64,000 nucleotides of DNA from Bdellovibrionales bacterium (GTDB lineage: Bacteria > Bdellovibrionota > Bdellovibrionia > Bdellovibrionales > JAMPXM01), in assembly GCA_016713885.1 (NCBI GenBank), contig JADJOF010000003.1, positions 372,001 through 436,000 of the forward strand. Reading direction: 5' to 3'. Shown here piece by piece: positions 35,258-44,105 of this stretch; the stretch's first letter is position 1, and each line of letters opens with the position of its first letter. Made by a program: the position numbers and the translations under genes. Below the pieces are notes generated by a model that did not search any database, had not been told where the DNA came from, and saw nothing but the letters and a program-made list of their open reading frames with translations.

Positions 35258-35274
35258 ATAGAAGAGACATTTTC

Positions 35275-35302
35275 GGAGCGCAGATTCTGCGCTCCAGTTT
35301 TT
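35275..35302 (+). terminator. Intercistronic terminator/attenuator between ahpC and ahpF
   Basis: GGAGCGCAG and CTGCGCTCC form a perfect 9-bp stem with a 3-nt loop, then AG and five T. It lies 18 bp after the ahpC stop and 19 bp before ahpF. It probably causes partial termination, giving more AhpC than AhpF. Confidence 0.8.
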
Positions 35303-35320
35303 AGGGAGAGGGAGGACGCG

Positions 35321-36871
35321 ATGCTCGACGCTGCAATCATCGATCAGTTAAGAGAAGTGTTTTCGAAACTAGAGAAGCCGGTGGTGCTGCGGGTTCGTCA
35401 GTCTCCTCACTCTGATCAAATTGAGCTGAACGATCTGCTCATGGGGTTAACCAAGGCTTCGGACCTCATTCGAGTGGAGCAGTCCGATGTTATCTCTGAA
35501 GCTCCTTATTTTGAGATGGTCACTGATGGCGTCCCCAATGGTGTTTCGTTTCGCGGCGTCCCGGGTGGTCACGAGTTTTCAAGTTTGGTTCTGTCGATTC
35601 TTTATAGCGATGGAAAGGGCAAGCAGCCCGATGCGGGGATTGTTGCTCGCATTCGCGGTCTTAAAGGACCGATTCGATTAAAAACGTATATTTCGCTTAC
35701 GTGCGAGAACTGTCCTGAAGTTGTTCAATCGCTCAACCTGATGGCGATTCTTCATGACGACTTTGAACATGAGATGGTCGATGGCGGTGTGGCACAAGAT
35801 GAGGTCGAGGCCCTTGGTATTCAGGGAGTGCCGTCAGTTGTTTCTGATGGAAAGCTTGTGCACTCAGGAAAGATTCAACTGGTTGATCTCTTGAATAAGC
35901 TCGAGACGACGTTTGGTAAAGAGACCGGCGAGAAGAAATCCGAGAGCCTTGGGCTCTTTGACGTCGTGGTGATTGGCGGTGGCCCTGCGGGCGCGACGGC
36001 TGCGATCTACAGCGTTCGAAAGGGGCTAAAGACGGCGATGGTGGCTGAGCGTTTTGGCGGGCAGCTACAGGAGACAAAAGGAATCGAGAACATGATCTCG
36101 GTTCCATACACCGAGGGGGTAAAGCTTGCTGCGCAGCTCAATGAGCATGTGACAAGTTACCCGGTGAATTTATTCGAGCATCGACGTGTGAGTACAATCA
36201 CCGGTGATAAGGTGAAGCGCATTCTGCTTGAGAGTGGTGAATATCTTGATGCGGCAGCAGTGGTTATTGCAACGGGCGCAAAGTGGCGTGAGCTTGGTAT
36301 TCCGGGTGAGCGAGACTATATCGGCCAAGGTGTGGCGTTCTGTGCGCACTGTGACGGTCCATTTTATAAAGACAAAAAAGTGGTTGTGGTCGGCGGAGGA
36401 AACTCGGGAGTTGAAGCGGCCCTTGATCTTGCCGGCATTGCGACAAGTGTGGTGCTGCTTGAGTATGGTGATCAATTGAAAGCGGACAGTGTCTTGATCA
36501 ACAAACTCAAAGCGCTGCCGAACGCGGAAATAGTGACAAACGCGAAGTCGTCGGCGGTGATTGGCGATGGCAAGAAAGTGATCGGGCTTGAGTACATTGA
36601 TCGAAAAACGGATCAACTGAAGCGGCTCGAGGTCGATGGGGTCTTTGTGCAGATCGGACTTTTGCCGAATTCGCAATTTGTGAAGGGGCTTCTGGAAGTG
36701 AATCCCTACGGCGAGATCGTCGTCGATCCCCGCGGTCGAACGTCGCTTGCCGGAGTTTACGCTGCGGGTGATGTGACGACGATTCCGTTTAAGCAGATTG
36801 TGACGGCCATGGGTGATGGAGCAAAAGTGGCGCTCACCGCATTTGAGGATCGAATGCGGGCGACGGTCTAA
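35321..36871 (+). CDS. ahpF: Alkyl hydroperoxide reductase subunit F
   Basis: 516 residues, full length. An N-terminal double-thioredoxin-like domain carries C-E-N-C-P (near 128). The pyridine-nucleotide disulfide oxidoreductase part has an FAD-binding G-G-G-P-A-G-A-T, the redox C-A-H-C-D-G (near 345) and an NAD-binding G-G-G-N-S-G. AhpF passes electrons from NADH through FAD and both Cys pairs to AhpC. The start has a strong GGGAGG site. Its stop overlaps that of the convergent hemolysin III gene. Confidence 0.96.
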   Translation: MLDAAIIDQLREVFSKLEKPVVLRVRQSPHSDQIELNDLLMGLTKASDLIRVEQSDVISEAPYFEMVTDGVPNGVSFRGVPGGHEFSSLVLSILYSDGKGKQPDAGIVARIRGLKGPIRLKTYISLTCENCPEVVQSLNLMAILHDDFEHEMVDGGVAQDEVEALGIQGVPSVVSDGKLVHSGKIQLVDLLNKLETTFGKETGEKKSESLGLFDVVVIGGGPAGATAAIYSVRKGLKTAMVAERFGGQLQETKGIENMISVPYTEGVKLAAQLNEHVTSYPVNLFEHRRVSTITGDKVKRILLESGEYLDAAAVVIATGAKWRELGIPGERDYIGQGVAFCAHCDGPFYKDKKVVVVGGGNSGVEAALDLAGIATSVVLLEYGDQLKADSVLINKLKALPNAEIVTNAKSSAVIGDGKKVIGLEYIDRKTDQLKRLEVDGVFVQIGLLPNSQFVKGLLEVNPYGEIVVDPRGRTSLAGVYAAGDVTTIPFKQIVTAMGDGAKVALTAFEDRMRATV

Positions 36872-37596
36872 AAGTAGAAACGCAAGATCAAGAGCGAGTG
36901 GAAGACAAAACCTGCAATGACCGCAATATGCCAGATCTCGTGATATCCAAAAAGCGGTGGATAGGGATCTGGTTTTTTTGTCGCGTAGATAACGGCGCCG
37001 ATGGTGTAGCTTAAGCCCCCGGCGGTGAGAAAGATCTTGCCCCAAGAATCAAGTACAGACCAAGCCTCAGAGATTCGAATGCAAAGTGTCCAGCCGAGCG
37101 CAACAAAGAGTGCCGTTGAAATGTATCGGCTTTGAAGCGGTTTTGGCAGTCGCGACTTATAGGTCGTGTACAGCATTCCAAGAATGGCAAGCGTCCAAAC
37201 AAGGACGAGGAGATAGGTATCCCAAGGCGGCTTGATCGCGTTGACGATGAAGGCCGTGTAGGTGCCAGCAATGAAGAGATAAATTGAAAAGTGATCGTAG
37301 GCGTTCAGCACAGAGTTTGCGCGATCCGAAATCAGAAAGCCATCGGAGACAAAGTGATAGAGAGCGCTGCTGGCGAAGACAGAAATTCCAGTGAGGCCAA
37401 AGATGGAGCAGGCAATAACGTGGGATGTTTGATCGGGCCTTGTTGATGTTAAGACCGAGTACAAGAGAATGGAGAAGGACGCGACCGCCAGGATGAAACC
37501 AAGAAGATGAAGCTGAGCTGAAACCGTTCTGCGCAAAAAAAGGCGCAGCGTGTGATCGTCATGTTTTCGGATATGCTGTGCTATGGTTTTTCTCAT
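36868..37596 (-). CDS. Hemolysin III family (PAQR) membrane protein
   Basis: 242 residues with seven hydrophobic segments. It carries the family's metal-binding residues: S-A-L-Y-H after helix 2, D-H-F-S-I-Y-L-F-I-A-G-T-Y-T in helix 3, and H-E-I-W-H-I-A-V-I-A-G-F-V-F-H in the last helix. Members (YqfA/HlyIII, related to adiponectin receptors) are thought to be zinc-dependent membrane hydrolases or stress proteins; the true activity is uncertain. It converges on ahpF with overlapping stop codons. Confidence 0.88.
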   Translation of the reverse strand: MRKTIAQHIRKHDDHTLRLFLRRTVSAQLHLLGFILAVASFSILLYSVLTSTRPDQTSHVIACSIFGLTGISVFASSALYHFVSDGFLISDRANSVLNAYDHFSIYLFIAGTYTAFIVNAIKPPWDTYLLVLVWTLAILGMLYTTYKSRLPKPLQSRYISTALFVALGWTLCIRISEAWSVLDSWGKIFLTAGGLSYTIGAVIYATKKPDPYPPLFGYHEIWHIAVIAGFVFHSLLILRFYF

Positions 37597-37730
37597 AGTT
37601 CTCTATTGTAGGCTGAAATGATCTTTAAAGCATTTTGCAAAACGTCGATTGAACCGAGAAGATTGGACGTGAAGACGTGAATGCTGTCAAATTTGTTTCG
37701 AATGTGAAACTAAAGTGAAGGAGTTGAGCA

Positions 37731-38324
37731 ATGACTGGATCTGACAAGTTGACGTTGTATTACAATCCGATGTCTCGCGGTCGCATCGTGCACTGGATGC
37801 TTGAAGAGATCGGTGTGCCCTATGAGCTTAAGACTCTGGACTGGGCAAAGAAGGAACATAAGACGGCCGAGTATCTCAAGCTGAATCCCATGGGTAAGAT
37901 ACCGACGCTTGTGCATCGCGGAGTCGTGGTGACTGAGTCGGCTGCGATTTTGGCATATTTGGCCGATGCGTTTCCTCAGGCAGGTCTAGCTCCTGCGGTC
38001 GATTCGCCAGAGCGTGGGACCTATTACCGTTGGCTGTTCTTTGCGGCGAGCTGTGTTGAGTACGCTTTGATCGATAAGACCTATCCGCGAGCAAAGACTC
38101 CAGAGGCGAGTCATATCGGCTATGGTACGTATGAGGATACGGTGAACACTCTTGAGAAAGCTGTTTCAAACGGTTTTATTCTCGGCAAGTTCAGCGCGGT
38201 CGACGTGTTCATCGCTTCGCAAATCGGTTGGACGATGCGTTCTGGCGCGCTTGAGCCGCGGCCGGCGTTTGAAAAATACGTCAAACTCTGTACGGATCGC
38301 CCTGCGTTTAAGAAGATAAATTAG
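37731..38324 (+). CDS. Glutathione S-transferase family protein
   Basis: 197 residues. The N-terminal thioredoxin-like domain reads L-T-L-Y-Y-N-P-M-S-R-G-R, N-P-M-G-K-I-P-T-L with the cis-Pro, and V-V-T-E-S-A-A-I-L-A-Y-L-A with the conserved E-S glutathione-binding pair. A helical C-terminal domain follows (S-A-V-D-V-F-I-A-S, N-cap box). It should conjugate or reduce substrates using glutathione in the cytoplasm; the specific substrate is unknown. The start has GGAG upstream. It lies next to the oxidative-stress genes and converges on a metallophosphoesterase gene. Confidence 0.9.
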   Translation: MTGSDKLTLYYNPMSRGRIVHWMLEEIGVPYELKTLDWAKKEHKTAEYLKLNPMGKIPTLVHRGVVVTESAAILAYLADAFPQAGLAPAVDSPERGTYYRWLFFAASCVEYALIDKTYPRAKTPEASHIGYGTYEDTVNTLEKAVSNGFILGKFSAVDVFIASQIGWTMRSGALEPRPAFEKYVKLCTDRPAFKKIN

Positions 38325-39463
38325 ACTGCCGTGGCCCGAGTCAGCACAACGCTTGTGATTTCTGATGGGATCGCAAAGCGATTGGCCGGGCCCCAGTAGC
38401 CGGTACCGGGGTTCACGTAGACCCAGAGTTGGCCGTGTCGATTGAGTCCGCGGTAGTAGCGATGTGCGAGCGGAATCAAGAGATTGAATGGGAAGAACTG
38501 GCCGGCATGTGTGTGACCGGAGAATTGAATATCGACTCCGGCGGGCTCGGCCTCGAGGCTTACGCCGGGGCGATGGCAGAGCAGGAGTTTGAGAGCGAAA
38601 TCCGATGCCGCTGAAGCCGTCTTGAGTGCTCGTGCGAGATCGGGTCGGTGGTCGGGATAGAAACTAGCGCCAGCGGGATCGGTGACGCCAGCGACGAGTA
38701 TGCGTGCGGACTTAATTGTGAGCTCGCGATTTTCATTGATGAGTGGAGTGAAGCCAAGAGCGCTCATCTCTTGGATCAGCTCTTTTGCGCCCCAGTAGTA
38801 CTCGTGATTTCCTGTCACATAAAACATTCCATGCGGAGCGCGAATTTCGCTGAGCGGTTGCATGTGCGTACGGATGTTTGAAGCTTTTGCGTCGGCAAGA
38901 TCGCCAGTGAAAACGACGATGTCGGGTTTTGAATCGTTGACTCGGCTTGCGACCTTTTTAACGTAGCGCTTTTGAATCGTCGGGCCGACGTGCAGATCGC
39001 TGATTTGCGTAATGCGCAAGCCTTCAAGATCGGGCGAGAGATTAGGAATGGCGATGCTGACATGCTTTGTCTTTGGTCCGAGCAGAGTTTGTCCGAGTCC
39101 GAGGACATTGATGCCAATGGAAGTGATGAGAATCACAAAGCCGTAATCGCCTAGCATGTTGGTTGACCCAGTGCTCGCAAGTGCAAAATGGATAAGATCA
39201 AGCGGCAGCGAGAGGAGAATAAAGGTTCCCCAGAGCCCAATCGCAGTGGAGCCGATCCACGCGAGGATCTGAAGCCAGGTTTTGTCAAATGTAGAGGGAA
39301 ACCGACGGTAGATCAGTTGCCAGCCGAACATCGAAACGAAAAGCAGAAGACTTGTCAGTGCCGCGGAGGACACACTGGCCGTAGGCCAGATCTGTCTGAC
39401 TTTATAGGCCGTGAGGCCGATCAGGAGCGAAAGAATGAGAAGCGGAAGAATGGCTTTTTTCAC
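38321..39463 (-). CDS. Membrane-anchored metallophosphoesterase (YkuE/YaeI-like)
   Basis: 380 residues. The N-terminal ~130 hold four hydrophobic segments (M-K-K-A-I-L-P-L-L-I-L-S-L-L-I and others). The catalytic domain has I-S-D-L-H-V-G, F-T-G-D-L-A-D, G-N-H-E-Y-Y, L-L-C-H-R-P and S-G-H-T-H-A-G, the complete calcineurin-like metal site. Relatives hydrolyse UDP-diacylglucosamine or act on phospholipid head groups; the substrate here is not known. Its stop overlaps that of the GST gene. Confidence 0.88.
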   Translation of the reverse strand: MKKAILPLLILSLLIGLTAYKVRQIWPTASVSSAALTSLLLFVSMFGWQLIYRRFPSTFDKTWLQILAWIGSTAIGLWGTFILLSLPLDLIHFALASTGSTNMLGDYGFVILITSIGINVLGLGQTLLGPKTKHVSIAIPNLSPDLEGLRITQISDLHVGPTIQKRYVKKVASRVNDSKPDIVVFTGDLADAKASNIRTHMQPLSEIRAPHGMFYVTGNHEYYWGAKELIQEMSALGFTPLINENRELTIKSARILVAGVTDPAGASFYPDHRPDLARALKTASAASDFALKLLLCHRPGVSLEAEPAGVDIQFSGHTHAGQFFPFNLLIPLAHRYYRGLNRHGQLWVYVNPGTGYWGPANRFAIPSEITSVVLTRATAV

Positions 39464-39578
39464 AAGGCTATTCTCCGCGGTCTTTTTTTAAGAAACAAGC
39501 TCGGTGCATGTTAGTCATTGACCACAGGTTGTCGTCAGATCGACTCTCAATGGATTCAGTCTCAAAGAGGAGAATCGA

Positions 39579-39974
39579 ATGGCGCAGTATTCGTTTAACA
39601 AGGTTCTTACGGGTTCGATTTCGGAAGTCGTCGCGAAAGTGACGCAGGCATTAAAAGAAGAGGGTTTTGGTATTCTGACCGATATCGATGTTCAGGCCAC
39701 GCTGAAGGCGAAGATCGATAAGCAGATTTTAGGATATCGAATTCTTGGAGCCTGTCACCCGATGATGGCATACCGCGCGATTGGGCTTGAGCCGCGCATA
39801 GGTGTGATGCTTCCTTGCAGTGTTCTGGTGCGCGAGCTTGAGGGCGGAAAAATGGAAGTGGCGATTGTTGACCCGATGGCGACGATGGCGTCGGTTCAGA
39901 ATGATTCACTCGGCGAAGTGGCCAGCGAGGTTCATGGGAAGCTGAAGAAAGTTTCCGAGTCGCTTGGAGCTTGA
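39579..39974 (+). CDS. DUF302 domain protein
   Basis: 131 residues that are a single DUF302 domain: V-T-Q-A-L-K-E-E-G-F-G-I-L-T-D-I-D-V, the G-Y-R-I-L-G-A-C-H-P turn, and I-G-V-M-L-P-C-S-V-L-V-R. This is a small alpha-beta fold of unknown function, possibly binding metal or small molecules through the two Cys (A-C-H-P and L-P-C-S). An AGAGGAG site precedes ATG 39579. It converges on the matrixin-like gene with 3 bp between stops. Confidence 0.88.
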   Translation: MAQYSFNKVLTGSISEVVAKVTQALKEEGFGILTDIDVQATLKAKIDKQILGYRILGACHPMMAYRAIGLEPRIGVMLPCSVLVRELEGGKMEVAIVDPMATMASVQNDSLGEVASEVHGKLKKVSESLGA

Positions 39975-39977
39975 GTG

Positions 39978-40730
39978 CTAGCGACGGCTCGCGCGACGTC
40001 TTCGTACGAATGTGATTGCAGCAAAGGGTATGGAAAGTAACAGCGCTTCAAACAAAATGGAGCGCCATGGTATTGAGCGTTGGTCTGGAGCAGTTTGACC
40101 GGCGACTGCCGTGCATCCTCCGAGTAGACCGGAGAGTTTTCCTTCGTAGGGATAGAGGTAGGCGATGCCGTCTTTGTCGTCTTTTGCAAGATAGGTTGGC
40201 CCCGGTGACCATGAGTTGCTTCGGTAGGTCATCACTGAGGCATTGTCATCGCTATGAGCGAGGCCTAAGGCGTGGCCCATCTCGTGAATAACGACGCCAA
40301 GAAGGCCCTCGGCTGTATAGCCGCCGGGAACAAGAGTTGTGGCGTTGAGTATGACGACGGCCGATCCGTTGTTCCTATCAGGATAGGCTGATCCGCTTGG
40401 GCCGCTGGCGCCGAGGGCGGAGCAACCGATGAGGATCTCGCCCGCGATTGAATTTCCGGCACCGAGAGTGCGAGAGACTTCATCGCCGACACGCAAGGTG
40501 AGATTTGCTTCGGCGACGGTATTCCAGTATTGATCGATTGCAGTCTGAACGACGTTTTTCAGCTCATCGTTTGAAATGCCATTCGCCTGGCATCCGCCTG
40601 CGGCAATATTGACGACGGTATCGGTGGGGTTTGCGAGCCGATAGTCTTGGTAGACTAAAACAAAACCTTCGCTTGTATTCGAAACCAACAAGAGGGCGAA
40701 GACGAGAACAAAACGTTGAAGGCTATTCAT
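39978..40730 (-). CDS. Secreted matrixin-like zinc metalloprotease
   Basis: The start ATG 40730 overlaps the stop of the upstream barrel gene (TAATG), so they are translationally coupled. A Sec signal peptide (F-V-L-V-F-A-L-L-L-V-S-N-T-S-E-G) precedes an M10-like catalytic domain with H-E-M-G-H-A-L-G-L-A-H, the full HExxHxxGxxH zinc site, followed by the Met-turn S-V-M-T-Y. The end has one hydrophobic segment and a basic tail (L-L-S-I-P-F-A-A-I-T-F-V-R-R-R-R), suggesting membrane anchoring or a sorting signal. It has no obvious propeptide Cys switch. Confidence 0.85.
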   Translation of the reverse strand: MNSLQRFVLVFALLLVSNTSEGFVLVYQDYRLANPTDTVVNIAAGGCQANGISNDELKNVVQTAIDQYWNTVAEANLTLRVGDEVSRTLGAGNSIAGEILIGCSALGASGPSGSAYPDRNNGSAVVILNATTLVPGGYTAEGLLGVVIHEMGHALGLAHSDDNASVMTYRSNSWSPGPTYLAKDDKDGIAYLYPYEGKLSGLLGGCTAVAGQTAPDQRSIPWRSILFEALLLSIPFAAITFVRRRRASRR

Positions 40731-41332
40731 TAGAATTCCGCTCCAAACGACAGTTGATAGGCGAGCCAGCGCCTTTTGTTGTCGAGAATTTGATAGGCAT
40801 GCAGTTCGGCAGCGAGGCGGTAGCCCGTGGATCCGGAGTCTGACCAAATGTAGTCGATACCGAGATTCGTCGTGGCGGTCGATGATGTTTTCGTGCCGTC
40901 GGGGCGATAGGCTGTCGCTGTGCCGGATCCATTCGGAATAGTGAGGGAGCCGCCATCGCCGCTGACGCGCTTTAGAAAGCTTCCAAATCCATAGCGAAGA
41001 AAGGTGCTCTCGGCGATCGGTGAGACAAAGTCGTAGAGAACATAGATGTGTTCGATGCGTTGTTGGCCGTAGGAATCGCGGGAGGGTTCAAGGTCCCGGA
41101 CATAACCGAGTCTCGGTGAAAAGTGAACGTTGTCGAACCATCCAAGACCCATGTCGAAAGTGTGGCCAATTGAAAGGGCTGGCTGAATAGGATCGCTCGC
41201 CTCGTCGCCGCGGTCGTCTTGAACTTTGTCGTCTAAGCGATAGGCCGATAGCGACACGTCCCACGCGAACGCGGTCGGAAAAGAAAATATCGTAACGAGA
41301 AGAGTGGCGATTGTGAGTTTTGTTTTCACCAC
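40730..41332 (-). CDS. Outer-membrane beta-barrel-like protein
   Basis: 200 residues: a Sec signal peptide (M-V-K-T-K-L-T-I-A-T-L-L-V-T-I-F-S-F-P-T-A-F-A) and then alternating strands rich in Tyr, Gly, Ser and Asp, ending G-A-E-F with the C-terminal Phe typical of BAM substrates. No known porin motif. It is coupled to the matrixin-like protease downstream, so the protease could act at or through the outer membrane. Confidence 0.65.
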   Translation of the reverse strand: MVKTKLTIATLLVTIFSFPTAFAWDVSLSAYRLDDKVQDDRGDEASDPIQPALSIGHTFDMGLGWFDNVHFSPRLGYVRDLEPSRDSYGQQRIEHIYVLYDFVSPIAESTFLRYGFGSFLKRVSGDGGSLTIPNGSGTATAYRPDGTKTSSTATTNLGIDYIWSDSGSTGYRLAAELHAYQILDNKRRWLAYQLSFGAEF

Positions 41333-41382
41333 TTTATGCTATCGGCCAGAGTTGAACTCGGTCAACTGCGTTGAATGTGTCG

Positions 41383-42552
41383 CTAGCGAACCTGTCCATC
41401 TCCATCGATCAACCAGCGAATGCTCATCAGCTCTTTGAGGCCGACAGGACCGCGCACGTGGAGTTTTTGAGTTGAGATACCGATCTCGCCGCCGAGTCCC
41501 AGTTCAAAGCCATCGGTGAAGCGAGTGCTGGCGTTCCAATAGACGCAAGCGGCATCGACATCGCGTTGAAACTGACGTGCGATGGATTCGTTTTCGGTGA
41601 TGATCGCCTCGGAGTGATGTGAACCAAAGCGCTCGATGTGGAGAAGGGCCGTCTCAATGTTATCGACGATTTTGATGTTGAGATCGAGATCGAGGTACTC
41701 GGTGTTGAAATCAGCTGGGCCTGCTCGCTTGAGGGCGGTGGCCCAGGTGGACTCCGTGCCGTCGGTGCGGGCGATCTGTTGAGCAAGCTGGTAGGAATCA
41801 TCACAGCAGTGAAGTCGAACATGGTGTGGGGCCATGGCCGGCAGTAATTCGCGGAGAGTCTGTTCAGCAATTGCGCGATCGATGAGACAGGTCTCGATGG
41901 CGTTACAGACGCTTGGCCTTTGAGTTTTTGCGTTGACCGCAATTTTGATGGCCATTGGGAGGTTTGCTTCAGTGTGGATGTAGAGATGACAAAGGCCGCG
42001 ATCGTTTTTAATGACAGGCATTTTCGCTTCGCGCGAAACGCGTTCAATGAGTGAGTCGCCTATTTCTTTGGCGATGATTTTATAAAGTGTGGCGGCTGTT
42101 GCTTTTGATTCAGAACCGCCGCGAAGAGCGATGCCGTTTCCGGTTTTAAAGGCGAGTGCGAAAACCTCTGAAATCACATTTGGACGAGCTTCAAAGATCA
42201 TGAGCAGCGTGCCGAGCGGGGAGCGGATGCGCCGGGCCTTCAGGCCATTTGGAAGTGTGCGGCTATCGACCACTTCGCCGATGGGATCGGGGAGGGCGGC
42301 GACCGCGCGGAGTGATACGGCCATAGAGTGAATTCGCTCCGTGTTGAGTGTGAGGCGATCGCGAAAGGCAGCGGTGGCATTTGGCTCAAGAGACTTGAGA
42401 TCGTCTTCGTTGGCTGTGAGGATTTCACGTTCGCTTGCGATTAAGCGGTCGGCAAGGCCGATGAGGACGGCATTTCGACTGGTGGTTGAAAGTGAAGTCA
42501 GTTTTCGTGAGGCGGCTTTGAGTTTAAAAAGCGAGTCTTCGATAGATTTCAT
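41383..42552 (-). CDS. proA: Gamma-glutamyl phosphate reductase
   Basis: 389 residues, near the family length. It has the aldehyde-dehydrogenase-type fold with R-S-P-L-G-T-L-L-M-I-F-E-A-R-P-N, L-R-G-G-S-E-S, and the catalytic Cys in R-P-S-V-C-N-A-I-E-T. It reduces glutamyl-5-phosphate with NADPH to glutamate semialdehyde, the second step of proline synthesis. It overlaps proB by 4 nt. Because proB carries a premature stop here, the pathway may be blocked despite an intact proA. Confidence 0.95.
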   Translation of the reverse strand: MKSIEDSLFKLKAASRKLTSLSTTSRNAVLIGLADRLIASEREILTANEDDLKSLEPNATAAFRDRLTLNTERIHSMAVSLRAVAALPDPIGEVVDSRTLPNGLKARRIRSPLGTLLMIFEARPNVISEVFALAFKTGNGIALRGGSESKATAATLYKIIAKEIGDSLIERVSREAKMPVIKNDRGLCHLYIHTEANLPMAIKIAVNAKTQRPSVCNAIETCLIDRAIAEQTLRELLPAMAPHHVRLHCCDDSYQLAQQIARTDGTESTWATALKRAGPADFNTEYLDLDLNIKIVDNIETALLHIERFGSHHSEAIITENESIARQFQRDVDAACVYWNASTRFTDGFELGLGGEIGISTQKLHVRGPVGLKELMSIRWLIDGDGQVR

Positions 42553-43340
42553 CGGCGCTGCTTTCTTGAAACGTGTGTCCCGATGCTTTTTCCATAGCGT
42601 TTGGGGTCAGCAATCGAAACAAGAGAGTGGGGGCGATCGCCGCGGATGAGATGAGTGTCGATTCCGTGCTTGTGGGTTTCTTTTGCTGCTAAGAGTTTTG
42701 AGCGCATGCCGCCCTTGCCGACTGTCGACGTGCCTTTGCCTGCGAGTGCGAGCGTCTTCTTGTCGATGCCAGCGAGTGTTTCGATGAGTCGGGCTGGGTT
42801 TTTGGTGGTTGCGGTTTTGGGATCGCGGTCGTAGAGGCCATCCACATCGGTGAGGAGAATAAGACGCTCGGCCTGTAGGGCAATTGAGACTAAGGCCGAG
42901 AGTCGATCATTGTCGCCAAACTGAATTTCTTAGGTTGAGACGGCGTCGTTTTCGTTGAGAATCGGCGTCACGTTCCATTCGATCAGCGTGGTGAGTGTTG
43001 AGACGAGATTGGCTCGGCGTTTTCGATTTCCGAGATCGTCGGCCGTGAGCAGGACTTGGGCGGCGCGAAGACCGAGAGCTTCGAGGCCAAGATGATAAAG
43101 TGAATGAATGAGCGGTTGGCCCATGGCAGAGAGAGCCTGTTTTTCAGAAAGGCGCTGGCCGCTGATTCCGGATTGGCGCCGCGCGGTTGCGATGGCACCT
43201 GAGGTGACCCAGATCACTTCGATATTGTAATCAGTCTTGAGGCACTTTACCTGTTGCATCCAATCGCGGATAAGGAGTGGCCCGCCATCGATGACCATTT
43301 GGCTGCCAGCTTTGATCACCCAGATCTTTTTATTTTTCAT
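42549..43340 (-). pseudogene. proB: Glutamate 5-kinase with an in-frame ochre stop
   Basis: The first part (to the stop at 42930) has the amino-acid kinase start V-I-K-A-G-S, W-V-T-S-G-A-I-A-T-A and I-L-N-E-N-D-A-V-S-T. A TAA follows at 42930-42932. The same frame then continues E-I-Q-F-G-D-N-D-R-L-S-A, T-D-V-D-G-L-Y-D-R-D-P and G-T-S-T-V-G-K-G-G-M to the end. The family reads S-T-E-E-I-x-F-G-D-N-D, so a GAA became TAA by one substitution. The product would be about 263 residues, lacking the optional PUA domain. The start overlaps the asparaginase gene (ATGA). Without proB function the cell would need external proline. Confidence 0.85.
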
Positions 43341-43837
43341 AACGGTCCAAATTCGCCAGTCACTTTATTTTTTGTGACGTTGTTCCACGGAAGACTTCGG
43401 CCGTTCATGGCGACGTAGACTCCGTGCGGGAGTGTCTGCGCAAATGCGAGCGAAGCGCCAAGATTGAATAGTCCGTCGCTTGATCCGAACTTATAGGGCA
43501 CCATCGCGCCTGTGAGGACAATGGTTTTTCCTAGGTTTGCTTGGCCGAGCGTGCGAGCGGTCGTTGCCATGGTGTCGGTACCGTGCGTGATGACGATGTG
43601 CTCTTCCTTGCAGGCAGTGACGCAATCGAGAATTTTACTTCGGTCGGCGTCGGTCATATCGAGGCTATCAATCATCATCAGGGTTTGCAGTTTGATATCG
43701 ATCGTGGCGCGGCCAAGACGCAGCATTTCCGCGACATGGGTGTCTTTGAAGAAGAGGCGTCCGCCGATCTCGTCATACTCTTTGTCGAAGGTGCCACCGG
43801 TCACGATGAGGCGAATGGGGTGTGGCGCATGCGACAT
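43337..43837 (-). CDS. Short asparaginase-domain protein
   Basis: The start is ATG 43837, directly after the tatA stop. 166 residues equal the N-terminal domain of type I asparaginases only: V-T-G-G-T-F-D-K (first Thr) and T-H-G-T-D-T-M-A-T-T-A (second Thr), with S-L-D-M-T-D and L-T-G-A-M-V-P. The C-terminal half of full asparaginases is absent. Such short proteins are a recognised group; hydrolysis of asparagine is plausible but unproven. It overlaps proB by 4 nt, linking it to amino-acid metabolism. Confidence 0.82.
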   Translation of the reverse strand: MSHAPHPIRLIVTGGTFDKEYDEIGGRLFFKDTHVAEMLRLGRATIDIKLQTLMMIDSLDMTDADRSKILDCVTACKEEHIVITHGTDTMATTARTLGQANLGKTIVLTGAMVPYKFGSSDGLFNLGASLAFAQTLPHGVYVAMNGRSLPWNNVTKNKVTGEFGPL

Positions 43838-43838
43838 A

Positions 43839-44069
43839 CTAAACGCGCTCTTTCTCTTTTTGAGTGTCGGCGTGCTTGGTTTCGGCCTGTTGAGTTTCGT
43901 TCTTTTCGGGAGCGGGAGCTGCGGGTTTGCTATCGGTATCACTCATTGCTTTTTTAAAGCCGCGAATGGTTTCGCCGAAGGCTCGGCCCAGCTCTGGGAG
44001 CTTGGTTGGGCCAAAGAAAAGGAGGCCAATGAAGACGAGAACGGCAAGTTCTAATGGTCCTAGGCTCAT
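43839..44069 (-). CDS. tatA: Twin-arginine translocase subunit TatA/E
   Basis: 76 residues: an N-terminal membrane helix (L-G-P-L-E-L-A-V-L-V-F-I-G-L-L-F-F-G-P), the F-G-P-x-K-L-P-E-L-G-R-A hinge, an amphipathic helix (G-E-T-I-R-G-F-K-K-A) and a charged, Ala/Pro/Glu-rich tail. TatA forms the pore for folded proteins with twin-arginine signals. No tatB or tatC is nearby. The gene heads a tight cluster with the asparaginase-like gene and proBA. Confidence 0.93.
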   Translation of the reverse strand: MSLGPLELAVLVFIGLLFFGPTKLPELGRAFGETIRGFKKAMSDTDSKPAAPAPEKNETQQAETKHADTQKEKERV

Positions 44070-44105
44070 GGGCCTCCTTCCGGCTTTTATATTGAACGTG
44101 AAAAA

